DNA of 64,000 nucleotides from Candidatus Anderseniibacteriota bacterium (lineage in GTDB: Bacteria > Patescibacteria > Andersenbacteria > UBA10190). This document shows, in pieces, positions 1-7,544 of the stretch. The notes under the pieces were generated by a model, which had not been told where the DNA came from, did no database searches, and saw only the letters and a list, made by a program, of their open reading frames with translations. Positions within the stretch are counted from its first letter, which is position 1. Each line of letters opens with the position of its first letter. The translations under genes and the position numbers were made by a program. Where the stretch lies: positions 1 through 64,000 of the forward strand of contig JAIOOW010000002.1 of NCBI GenBank assembly GCA_021414205.1, given 5' to 3'.

Positions 1-1
1 T

Positions 2-1174
2 GGCGCGCAGATTTCTAACACGCATACCAATGCCACATCTGGTACGAACGTAGCGCTCTACTTGAACGCAAGCGGTGCTACTACTGCGAACTACGGCTTG
101 ATTGTAAATGCAGGAAACGTGGGTATTGGAACGACGACGCCGGCACAGGCACTTCAAGTTTCAGGAACTATTCGGCAAAGTGCTGCAACGAGTTGCGGAC
201 TCTCAACGAACTCATCGGGAGATATTATTTGTACTTCAGATGAACGATTGAAGGATTTGCACGGATTCTATGAAGGCGGTCTTGCTCAATTAGATTTGGT
301 AAATCCAATTCGGTTTAACTACAAGAATGATACTTATCAGCATGTTGGATTTTCTGCTCAAAATATTGCCAGCGTATTGCCAGAAGGCGCGCCAATTCAA
401 AACACTGGATTTTATGGATTGGATAGCAATGCGGTGCTTGCGCTTACGGTAAATTCGGTAAAGCAATTAGATACAAAGACGACGGGCATTCAAACTACTG
501 CCACAGCAACGCAGACCGATATTGCAAATTTACAGACGCAAATTACCAGCATTCTCGCATCTGTTGCCTCGCAAGCGGGCGATGCGCTCTCCTCTTCTGA
601 GTTAACAAAGCTACTTGCGCAAAGCTTGAACTTCACAGGCAATATTGCATTCGCAAAAGATGTGACGATGAATGGCGGCCTCATCGCCGACGCAATTAGT
701 ATAAATAAGACCCTTATCGTAAACGGTGCATCGAACTTTAAGGGCGAAGTTACGGTAAGTAATTCTCAGGCAGGATTTGCGAAGATTCTCAAGTATGCAT
801 CCAGTGTCGATGTAAAGTTTGTAACCCCTCTTGTGAACACGCCGGTAGTTCAAGTAACCGCGCAAGGAAACTCGCCAGCGTACTGGGTTGATAGTATTAC
901 TACTAAAGGATTCACGTTGCATGTAGCATCTGGAGTGTCTCAAGACGTGCCGTACTCTTGGACTGCTATTACGGCGCAAGATCCTAAAACAACAGTGAGT
1001 GATCCTGGAGCAACTCCTACACCAACCCCTGATCCAACTGCGTCTCCTACTGCTACCCCTGTTCCCGCTCCCGTCATAACACCTATTCCGACAGATACGC
1101 CCGCTCCGACTCCAACTATAAGTCCGACACCCACAGATACGCCTACTCCCGAGCCAACTATAAGTCCGACTTGA
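2..1174 (+). CDS. Surface/tail-fibre-like protein with S74 intramolecular chaperone domain (5' truncated)
   Basis: The frame is open to the window edge, so the N-terminus is missing; 390 codons remain. The visible start has the NVGIGT-x-P-LQVSGT repeat typical of phage-fibre-like surface proteins. A peptidase S74 / intramolecular chaperone domain follows, beginning at the SDERLK motif. The catalytic pair known for this family, Ser and a Lys five residues later, is present (codons at nt 236 and 251), as are the later GFSAQ and alanine/leucine-rich helix motifs. S74 domains trimerise fibres and then cut themselves off. Here about 110 residues of helical linker, a small beta domain (ending in SWTAI) and a Pro/Thr-rich tail follow the chaperone, which is unusual since S74 normally ends the protein. 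Probably an exported fibre or adhesin. Family call secure; role inferred. Confidence 0.8.
   Translation, partial: GAQISNTHTNATSGTNVALYLNASGATTANYGLIVNAGNVGIGTTTPAQALQVSGTIRQSAATSCGLSTNSSGDIICTSDERLKDLHGFYEGGLAQLDLVNPIRFNYKNDTYQHVGFSAQNIASVLPEGAPIQNTGFYGLDSNAVLALTVNSVKQLDTKTTGIQTTATATQTDIANLQTQITSILASVASQAGDALSSSELTKLLAQSLNFTGNIAFAKDVTMNGGLIADAISINKTLIVNGASNFKGEVTVSNSQAGFAKILKYASSVDVKFVTPLVNTPVVQVTAQGNSPAYWVDSITTKGFTLHVASGVSQDVPYSWTAITAQDPKTTVSDPGATPTPTPDPTASPTATPVPAPVITPIPTDTPAPTPTISPTPTDTPTPEPTISPT
1091..1171 (+). repeat. Tandem 42-bp coding repeat (Pro/Thr-rich tail)
   Basis: Two consecutive copies of a 42-bp unit (the second slightly short) encode the 14-residue pattern TDTPxPxPTISPTP at the extreme C-terminus of the surface protein. 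The copies share ACAGATACGCC and a CCAACTATAAGTCCGAC block. Such low-complexity tails are often wall-spanning stalks; copy number may vary between strains. Confidence 0.8.
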
Positions 1175-1198
1175 TACCCTCTGGCTATAGGATACAAT
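1171..1198 (+). promoter_or_regulatory. Sigma-70-type promoter for the 1234 gene
   Basis: TTGATA (1171-1176), a 16-nt spacer and TACAAT (1193-1198). The -35 overlaps the stop codon of the surface-protein gene. A leader of about 30 nt would remain. A second possibility is TAAACT ending 6 nt before the ATG at 1234, which would fit the leaderless pattern seen elsewhere in the window. Confidence 0.5.
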
Positions 1199-1233
1199 CT
1201 AAGAAACGTCATTTAACTTATTAAACTATTTCT

Positions 1234-1734
1234 ATGTCTGAAGACAATACCATCAACGAACCAGGGAAGAGAAAGAAAAAATCAGGAGGGTCGAAAATTC
1301 TTAATGTTTTACTCGTTATTGCAGTTATTGTAGTTGGCGTATTGTTCGCTCGAGCTGAAATGCAGCGCCGTGCTGCTGAGCAAGATCTTAAAAAAACAGC
1401 CGAAGAGCTCCAGCAGGCCAAGGCTGCTACACAAAATAATGGCCAAGAGGCTGCAAATGCCATTCTTGCAAAAGTTCGTATGCTAATGGATGTACCTGCC
1501 GACCCAGCACCTACGGTTGCTACTATTACGGATGTTGATTCATTGCGCAAAACAAACGATTTTTATAAAAAAGCGAGCAATGGAGATAACATTATCGTGA
1601 CTCAAGATAGGGCTATTTTGTACGATCCAGTGAAAAATATCATTATTGACGTTGTGCCGGTAACAATCACAAGCCCGTCACCAAGCGTAGCTCCTGAAAC
1701 TTCTCCTGTAGAAACAAAGAAAGCAACGAAATAA
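1234..1734 (+). CDS. Single-TM coiled-coil protein of a CPR-type family
   Basis: 166 residues: a short basic cytoplasmic N-terminus (KRKKK), one TM helix at about 22-42, a heptad-like coiled coil at about 43-75, then a small globular part with the motifs PTVATITDVDSL, FYKKASNGD and DRAILYDP, and a Ser/Pro/Thr-rich tail. I recognise the globular motif set (threonine-rich strand, NGD turn, ILYxP strand) as a conserved hypothetical family common in Patescibacteria; its function is unknown to me. It is a single-gene unit, with a promoter in front and a strong hairpin terminator directly behind. Probably anchored in the membrane with the domain outside. Confidence 0.75.
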   Translation: MSEDNTINEPGKRKKKSGGSKILNVLLVIAVIVVGVLFARAEMQRRAAEQDLKKTAEELQQAKAATQNNGQEAANAILAKVRMLMDVPADPAPTVATITDVDSLRKTNDFYKKASNGDNIIVTQDRAILYDPVKNIIIDVVPVTITSPSPSVAPETSPVETKKATK

Positions 1735-1740
1735 CACTCA

Positions 1741-1773
1741 AATCCCGGTAGCAATACCGGGATTGACATTTTT
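1741..1773 (+). terminator. Rho-independent terminator after the 1234 gene
   Basis: Perfect 10-bp inverted repeat AATCCCGGTA / TACCGGGATT with a GCAA tetraloop (1741-1764), followed after four bases by a T run. The right arm overlaps the next promoter's -35 (TTGACA, 1763-1768), so the terminator and the following promoter are nested. Confidence 0.9.
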
Positions 1774-1804
1774 AATATACTGTGCTAATAATGCGTGATA
1801 TACT
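1763..1804 (+). promoter_or_regulatory. Promoter region of the GT2/GT4 pair, leaderless type
   Basis: Two candidates overlap. One is TTGACA (1763-1768), 17 nt, extended -10 TGC-TAATAA (1786-1791). The other is an extended -10 TGA-TATACT (1799-1804) ending exactly 6 nt before the ATG at 1811, giving the string TATACTATATCTATG. No Shine-Dalgarno is present, so a leaderless mRNA is likely. Confidence 0.6.
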
Positions 1805-1810
1805 ATATCT

Positions 1811-2767
1811 ATGAAAACTCTTGCGGTAGTGATTCCGGCACTTAATGAAGCTAAAACAATCGGTTCTGTCATCGATCGTATTCCTCGTGATATCGCTGGT
1901 GTTTCAGATGTCCAAGTAGTTGTTGTAAACGATGGGTCGACAGATAAAACGCCCTTGATTGCTACGCAAGCAGGCGCAACTGTTATTTCACACGCTCACC
2001 CTATGGGTGTGGGATATGCATTTCAGCAAGGGCTGCAGAAGGCTTTAGAGCTTGGCGCTGACTATATTGTAAACATAGATGCGGATGGGCAGTTTAATCC
2101 AGAGGACATCCCCACGCTTCTCTCCCCTATTATGAATGGTACTGCGCAGTTTGTAACAGCAACTCGATTTGCCCAAGTAGATTTTATGCCAGAAATGCCG
2201 AGCATTAAGCTATGGGGCAACAAGCAGATGGTTCGCATTATAAATACCATTACGTCGAAAAATTTTACGGACGTAAGCTGCGGATTTCGCGCATATACTC
2301 GAGAGGCTGCATTGCGTTTGACTCTATTTGGGCGATTTACATATACGCAAGAATCGTTTATAGACTTGGCATTTAAAGGAATCTCGATGGCCGAAGTCCC
2401 GCTCAAAGTTCGCGGTGAGCGCGAATATGGCAAATCTCGCGTTGCGTCCAATTTATGGCGATATGGCATTAAGTCCGCAACTATTATTTTCCGTGCGGCC
2501 CGCGACTATAAGCCGTTTTATTTTATTGGATTGCCCGGAATCATATTGCTTGTGCTTGGCGTACTAGCTGGGCTATTTATATTGTGGCATTTTGCCGCAA
2601 CTGGCCAAACTTCCCCCTATCGCTCTCTTGTGACGGCGTCTGGCGTTTGCATGATTATCGGATTTTTGCTCATCTTTATCTCATTTCTTGCGGACATGAC
2701 GCATCGCAACCGCGTACTCATAGAAGAGGCATTGTATTTAGCGCGTAAGAATGCCTACAAAAAATAA
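1811..2767 (+). CDS. GT2 family membrane glycosyltransferase (polyprenyl-phosphate sugar synthase type)
   Basis: 318 residues. An N-terminal GT-A domain shows VVIPALNE at 6-13, NDGSTDKT at 40-47 and the metal-binding IDADGQ (Asp90, Asp92). It ends with two TM helices (about 241-262 and 278-299) as in DPM1/GtrB-like enzymes that load a sugar from a nucleotide donor onto a polyprenyl phosphate. The active site is cytoplasmic. The ATG fits a -10 hexamer 6 nt upstream. The gene overlaps the following GT4 gene by 17 bp, so the two are probably co-translated. The sugar cannot be read from sequence. Confidence 0.85.
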   Translation: MKTLAVVIPALNEAKTIGSVIDRIPRDIAGVSDVQVVVVNDGSTDKTPLIATQAGATVISHAHPMGVGYAFQQGLQKALELGADYIVNIDADGQFNPEDIPTLLSPIMNGTAQFVTATRFAQVDFMPEMPSIKLWGNKQMVRIINTITSKNFTDVSCGFRAYTREAALRLTLFGRFTYTQESFIDLAFKGISMAEVPLKVRGEREYGKSRVASNLWRYGIKSATIIFRAARDYKPFYFIGLPGIILLVLGVLAGLFILWHFAATGQTSPYRSLVTASGVCMIIGFLLIFISFLADMTHRNRVLIEEALYLARKNAYKK

Positions 2768-3821
2768 TATTTTATTTATTTCTCGCGCATACGGCGAGAA
2801 TGCGGGCGGAATGGAGCGATTAAGCTATGAACTTATTTCTCGTTTTTCTGGTGCGCAAAGAATTGTAAATGAAACAAAGCCAAGGCAAAGTTTATTTTCT
2901 GCTCGGGTAAGATCCGTCGTCTTTGTGCTTACTGTTATTCCTCGAGCGCTCATGCAGGCTCGCCATGCAGACGTTGTTCATATTGGCGATCCGGTATTAC
3001 TGATTGTTGCGGGGGTTATCAAACTGTTCTACGACAGGCAAATTTTTTGTACCGTTCATGGTTTGGATGTTGCATATCAAAACCGAATATATCAAAGCTA
3101 CTTGAGGCTTTTTTTACCAAGCGTTAATCATTTTATTGCAATCAGCGATTATGCAAAGAATTTAGTAGAAAAAAAAGGTATCAAACAGCCTGTTACTGTT
3201 ATTCCACCAGGTATTATTGATAGCAATTATGACGAATCTATTTCTAGGCAGGATTTGGAAAAAGTAGTAAAAACAAATCTAGAAAAGAAGATTATTGTTG
3301 CGACAACGGGCAGGCTTATACAGCGCAAGGGTCATGCATGGTTTATTGAGCATGTATTCACTCAATTACCTGAAAATATTGTGTATATTATTGCTGGCGA
3401 TGGCCCGCAGCGAGAAGCGATTAAAAAAACTATCGCAAAAAATAACCTTCAAGACCGCGTGATCATGCTTGGGCGAATTTCAGACGCTGATCAAAAAGTT
3501 GTATTAAATACGTGCGATGCCTTCATTCAGCCGAATATTGCAGTTAAAAACGATCATGAAGGATTCGGCATCGCTCCGCTTGAAGCTGCTCTTTGTGCTC
3601 GCCAAGTGTTTGCAGCAAACATAGACGGCATCCCAAGTGCGATTATAGATGGTAAAAACGGAACGCTACTTTTGCCAGAGCATCCTCAAGCATGGATTTG
3701 GGCACTTACGGAATATGTAAGTCACCCCTCAATAAATCTTTCGGCTCGGGAATATACCAAGCAGCAATATAATTGGGATACAGTTTCTGAAAAATATTCT
3801 ATTGTATTCGATACACGCTAG
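2751..3821 (+). CDS. GT4 family glycosyltransferase
   Basis: 356 residues, GT-B fold. The N-terminal half has the FISRAYGENAGGMER glycine-rich start of GT4 enzymes. The C-terminal donor-binding half has TGRLIQRKGH, IIAGDGPQ and an intact E-x7-E motif (Glu270-Glu278 in HEGFGIAPLE). No signal peptide or TM, so cytoplasmic and probably extending a lipid-linked glycan. It overlaps the upstream GT2 by 17 bp and runs tail-to-tail into the minus-strand membrane gene with a 23-bp coding overlap and no terminator between. Confidence 0.88.
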   Translation: MPTKNNILFISRAYGENAGGMERLSYELISRFSGAQRIVNETKPRQSLFSARVRSVVFVLTVIPRALMQARHADVVHIGDPVLLIVAGVIKLFYDRQIFCTVHGLDVAYQNRIYQSYLRLFLPSVNHFIAISDYAKNLVEKKGIKQPVTVIPPGIIDSNYDESISRQDLEKVVKTNLEKKIIVATTGRLIQRKGHAWFIEHVFTQLPENIVYIIAGDGPQREAIKKTIAKNNLQDRVIMLGRISDADQKVVLNTCDAFIQPNIAVKNDHEGFGIAPLEAALCARQVFAANIDGIPSAIIDGKNGTLLLPEHPQAWIWALTEYVSHPSINLSAREYTKQQYNWDTVSEKYSIVFDTR

Positions 3822-5586
3822 CATCCTTCGACTCGAATATTTTTTTGAGCTTGGATACGTCCCAGCTTTTTGCTTCTTCTGGTGTGAGTAATAAGAAATT
3901 TCCTTGCGCGAGTATTTCCTTTTGGCTTGCTTTGTCCCCTGTGAACGCCTGTATAAGACCCTTTGTTGTATTATCCTGCAACGATAGCCAGTAGTCGTTT
4001 GTGCGTAGGAGGGCTTTGCTCGTAAATAGTGGGACGGAAAACGGCTCATTTGGATTTGCAATGACGATGTCGCTCGGTTTGCCCAGTACATCTATAATAC
4101 CCAGTGCAATTTGCGTATTTTGGGTAATAGTATGCTCGTCGTTCTTTATGAGATTGCTATATGTTGACCCGGCGCTGATTCCAATCGGCAAAAACAGGAT
4201 AAGGAGCATCGCGATACCGCCTATCCATCCAGTAATAATTTCACTTAACGGCCGAGACGTGAGCGTTATTTCTCTGCGTAAAAAGTACAGATACTGAATA
4301 AGCGGTGCTAGTAATAACGGAAAACCGATCAAGAATCCATGATACAAAAATCTACTGGCATTTTCTGTAACGATATTTCTATCGGCCAAGAAAAACGTAA
4401 CAATTCCCAGAAATCCAACAAGGATGGATGCAATTGCCAAGAATTGTTTTCGGGAAAGTGCGTATAGTGCGCTTGCTAATACGAATAGATACGGCAAGCC
4501 TGCGCGAATCATATCTCCTGCAGAACTTACGGAAAAATGAGGGTGCAAAAACGATACTCTGCTCGATGACGCCCAATGCATAATGGCGAGAAGAGTAATG
4601 CCTATTACTAAGTACGGTGCACGGGTTTTAATGGATTGCTTTTTATCGAATACGCGAATAAACGCGAAGGTGCCTGCAAGCCCCGCAGCAGCCGTTCCTG
4701 TAACCGTATTAGCAAGCAGGAGAAGGATTGCAATAATAAACGCCGGCATTGCATACAGTAATTCTTGCTTGCTCTTTGCAAATAATGCTTGGCTAAACAA
4801 TGCTATGACGCTTAAAAATGATGCGATTAAAAAGAAGTGCGATTGCGGATATATGTACGAATCCAGGCTTAACCCGATTGCGATGAGGGTTACTATAACC
4901 TGCAGGCCGTATACTGTATTTCTCGATACTATGCCGAACCATAGCTCTGCCTTGTTCTTTGGTTCAGGAAATACAACGTCCCATATGAGGAAAAATATTG
5001 GGATTGTTATAAAAATCTGTATATACGTCATTACACTTAAAAAGTGTAGCCAATTTGTTCCTATGTTCGTTAAAGAAAAGAAGTCTGCAAATGCCCCATG
5101 CAATACGACAGGATATTCTAATGCTCCGTTTGCAGAAAACGGATTTTGTGTAACTTCACCAATAGTTGAAAAAGATTTATTTACTAGAGATGCAAACGTC
5201 ACGGTATCGCCATTGTAAAATCCATGGATAATAAAGTCCGAGCCACGATAGCCGTTTGCTGAAATAATCGGATATGCAAGCGCAAATATGATTAATAAGG
5301 CAATTCCTGCAAAACCGTCTCGCTTCCCGCTTCCGGGGATCTTGTATGGCGACTTCCAGTATCTATAGAGAGCAACCCAAAGAGTCACCCACATAATTCC
5401 AGCAATTAAAAATACTAAACTGCCGTTAACGCCATGTATGAATGTTCTGCGAATAAGCGACGTTGCGATAAACTCCATTTCAAACAGCACTCCCGCAAGT
5501 GCGAGATATGTCAGCACTCGTTTGTGCCAAAATAGAACCCCGCTTCCGAATAACGCAGATACGCAGAATAGAAGTAGTTCAAACAT
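3799..5586 (-). CDS. Large polytopic membrane protein, GT-C-like, unassigned family
   Basis: 595 residues with roughly a dozen hydrophobic helices and a soluble C-terminal segment of about 120 residues containing the strand-turn pattern IVIANPNEPFSVPLFT. A hydrophilic first loop (RGSDFIIHGFYNGDTVTF) lies where GT-C enzymes carry their acidic catalytic residues, but I do not recognise a named family. It is a single-gene minus unit whose start at 5586 lies 6 nt behind GATACT within a shared bidirectional promoter. Context suggests a lipid-linked-sugar-dependent transferase or polymerase; that is inference. Confidence 0.6.
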   Translation of the reverse strand: MFELLLFCVSALFGSGVLFWHKRVLTYLALAGVLFEMEFIATSLIRRTFIHGVNGSLVFLIAGIMWVTLWVALYRYWKSPYKIPGSGKRDGFAGIALLIIFALAYPIISANGYRGSDFIIHGFYNGDTVTFASLVNKSFSTIGEVTQNPFSANGALEYPVVLHGAFADFFSLTNIGTNWLHFLSVMTYIQIFITIPIFFLIWDVVFPEPKNKAELWFGIVSRNTVYGLQVIVTLIAIGLSLDSYIYPQSHFFLIASFLSVIALFSQALFAKSKQELLYAMPAFIIAILLLLANTVTGTAAAGLAGTFAFIRVFDKKQSIKTRAPYLVIGITLLAIMHWASSSRVSFLHPHFSVSSAGDMIRAGLPYLFVLASALYALSRKQFLAIASILVGFLGIVTFFLADRNIVTENASRFLYHGFLIGFPLLLAPLIQYLYFLRREITLTSRPLSEIITGWIGGIAMLLILFLPIGISAGSTYSNLIKNDEHTITQNTQIALGIIDVLGKPSDIVIANPNEPFSVPLFTSKALLRTNDYWLSLQDNTTKGLIQAFTGDKASQKEILAQGNFLLLTPEEAKSWDVSKLKKIFESKDASVYRIQ

Positions 5587-5592
5587 GTATAT

Positions 5593-5643
5593 AGTATCTA
5601 CGAAAAAGGCTTGGTTGTCATTATGCTTAGTAAAATCTATACT
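5593..5643. promoter_or_regulatory. Bidirectional leaderless promoter with one shared -35 core
   Basis: Plus strand: TTGTCA (5615-5620), 17 nt, TATACT (5638-5643), 6 nt, ATG at 5650. Minus strand: ATGACA (5621-5616), 17 nt, GATACT (5598-5593), 6 nt, ATG at 5586. The two -35 hexamers overlap by five bases, so the element is nearly symmetric. Neither start has a Shine-Dalgarno. This geometry also fixes the start of the plus gene at 5650 rather than at the TTG (5611) or ATG (5623) upstream. Confidence 0.75.
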
Positions 5644-5649
5644 TCTTCT

Positions 5650-6378
5650 ATGTCCATATCGCTTGTAATCCCAGCATATAATGAGGAAAAGAGAATTGTT
5701 CCGTTTTTGGAATCTATTTCAAGATATATAAGCGCAAATCCTGGCCAGATTTCTGAAGTGTTGGTGGTTGATGATGGAAGTACGGATACAACAGAAGAGG
5801 TTGCAAAGCAGGCAGGTTCTGGTATTCCGCGATTTGCCGTTATTTCCCAACCGAAAAATATGGGCAAAGGCGCGGCAGTGAAAGCAGGTGTGATGGCGGC
5901 AACTGGCGATCATGTAGTTTTTATGGACGCAGACGGTGCGACGGATATTTCTGAATTGCCAAAAATGATAGCGGCGTTAGAGGGGTACGATATCGCAATC
6001 GGAAGCAGATGGCTTCCGGGCTCTATTATGGAGCGGCATTCGGCGCTCCGTTCGTTGTCTGGGTATATGAATCGTGCATACATGAAATTATTCGGCTTCG
6101 GAGATATTGATACCATGTGCGGTTTTAAGGGGTATAGAAAAGAAGTAGCGCAGGACTTATATAAGGATTTAGAGGAGAATAGATGGCTATTTGATACGGA
6201 AATCGCTTACCGATCTATTCGCAGAGGATATACGACTCATAACTTCCCTATCGCATGGGAATCAAAAGACGGGAGCAAGCTCGATACTGCAACATTGATC
6301 AAGTCTGCTCTGGCAATTTTTCCGTTAATTATACGGATTAGTAAGCAAGAAAAAGATCGCGTTGCAGCAGTCGCATGA
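5650..6378 (+). CDS. GT2 glycosyltransferase, dolichyl-phosphate beta-glucosyltransferase (ALG5)-like
   Basis: 242 residues. SLVIPAYNEE at 4-13, VDDGSTDTT at 40-48, MDADGATD at 92-99 and the GSRWLPGS segment are typical of the ALG5-like branch of GT2, which moves glucose or a related sugar to a polyprenyl phosphate. No TM helices, so cytoplasmic or peripheral. The ATG at 5650 is chosen because the promoter places transcription start there. This is the first gene of a long plus-strand operon; its stop overlaps the next start as ATGA. Confidence 0.85.
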   Translation: MSISLVIPAYNEEKRIVPFLESISRYISANPGQISEVLVVDDGSTDTTEEVAKQAGSGIPRFAVISQPKNMGKGAAVKAGVMAATGDHVVFMDADGATDISELPKMIAALEGYDIAIGSRWLPGSIMERHSALRSLSGYMNRAYMKLFGFGDIDTMCGFKGYRKEVAQDLYKDLEENRWLFDTEIAYRSIRRGYTTHNFPIAWESKDGSKLDTATLIKSALAIFPLIIRISKQEKDRVAAVA

Positions 6379-7544
6379 AAATAGCTTTTATTACAACACA
6401 ATCGTTACTGCAATCAACTGTTGTCGGCAGAATTCTTCCTGTTGCGAAGGAGTTGGGAAAAATGGGAAACGAGGTAACTATTTTGGTTCATGAGGAAGTG
6501 TCTTCGCCTCAGTCCTCGAGCCAGGGGCGAGGCAATGATCCGGTCGGCGTTCGCACAGTCTTAATTGGCCACAATCCATTTACCAGAACAGAATCCGGAA
6601 AAAAGCGAAAAAGCGGATTTGCGTTGTTATTTTTAATGTTTAGTAACGCCCTCCGAGGTTTGCAGGCGTTATTGAATATTCATCCAGACGTTATTGTTAT
6701 CGTAAAACCGCTTCCGGAAAACGTGTTTGCCGTATCACTGGTGCGGTTATTGTTACCAAGGGCAAGCATCGTTTTAGATGTAGATGATTTCGAGCTATTT
6801 GCGAATGTTGTGTCCTCCTTGCCTGAGCGTGCCGTATTGCATTGGGCAGAACGACGAGCAAGTAAAATGGCGCAGCATATTATTGCCGCAACGCCGTTTT
6901 TGGCAGACCATATGCGCGCAATCGCGCAAAAAGATGTGCCAATAACGTTAATTCCGACTGGTTTGAGTATTGATACCGCAATACAGCAAAATAATTCGCA
7001 CGTTATTGCCTATATCGGCAGTGTTTCTGCATCATCTGGACACCTGGTTTTCATGTTGCCAGAAATATTACAGCACGTACGAAAAGAATTCTCTGACGCA
7101 ACAATACTTATCGCGGGATCCGGGGACGATGAGCAGGAATTGCGGAAACTATTTTCCGAAAAGAATCTTGAAAGTTGCGTAGAATGGTTCGGCAGGTTTT
7201 CAGATGAAGACATTCCGCAGATTATTTCCAAGACGAGCGTTATTGTAGATCCGATAGACGACAGTATCGTAAATCGTGCAAAAAGCAGTTATCGCGCTAT
7301 GCTTGCCTGCTCAAGCGCACTTCCTGTTGTAACCAGTAATATCGGTATCCGACCAATTGTTATTCCCGAAGTATTACATAGTAGATTTTTTGCCGATGTC
7401 GGGAATAGTTCAGACTATGCGAAGCGAATTACGGATCTGTTTCAGTACCCGCTTTCCGAAGAAGATAAGAAGGCGCTCCGCGATAAAAGCCAAGAATACT
7501 CATACCAGAAAACGGCCGAACTATATTATAATTGCTTGGTATGA
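6375..7544 (+). CDS. GT4-like glycosyltransferase with altered donor motif
   Basis: 389 residues, GT-B fold. It has a GT4-like first strand (IAFITTQSLLQ), a middle IVLDVDDFELF segment and a C-terminal half with AYIGSVSASSGH and LIAGSGDDEQ. The position of the E-x7-E motif reads NRAKSSYRAMLACSS, so both glutamates that normally contact the donor nucleotide-sugar are missing. It may use another donor geometry or belong to a neighbouring GT-B family. Coupled by ATGA overlaps to the genes on both sides. Confidence 0.72.
   Translation: MKIAFITTQSLLQSTVVGRILPVAKELGKMGNEVTILVHEEVSSPQSSSQGRGNDPVGVRTVLIGHNPFTRTESGKKRKSGFALLFLMFSNALRGLQALLNIHPDVIVIVKPLPENVFAVSLVRLLLPRASIVLDVDDFELFANVVSSLPERAVLHWAERRASKMAQHIIAATPFLADHMRAIAQKDVPITLIPTGLSIDTAIQQNNSHVIAYIGSVSASSGHLVFMLPEILQHVRKEFSDATILIAGSGDDEQELRKLFSEKNLESCVEWFGRFSDEDIPQIISKTSVIVDPIDDSIVNRAKSSYRAMLACSSALPVVTSNIGIRPIVIPEVLHSRFFADVGNSSDYAKRITDLFQYPLSEEDKKALRDKSQEYSYQKTAELYYNCLV

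Noticed and set aside
1091..1171. Short tandem repeats that might suggest a CRISPR array
   Set aside because: They lie in frame inside the surface-protein gene, have no spacers and encode a Pro/Thr-rich tail.
4583..5218. Long plus-strand reading frame (211 codons) inside the 3799-5586 gene
   Set aside because: It is a shadow of the minus-strand membrane protein; its translation is Cys/Asn/Arg-rich with no domain, and there is no start signal.
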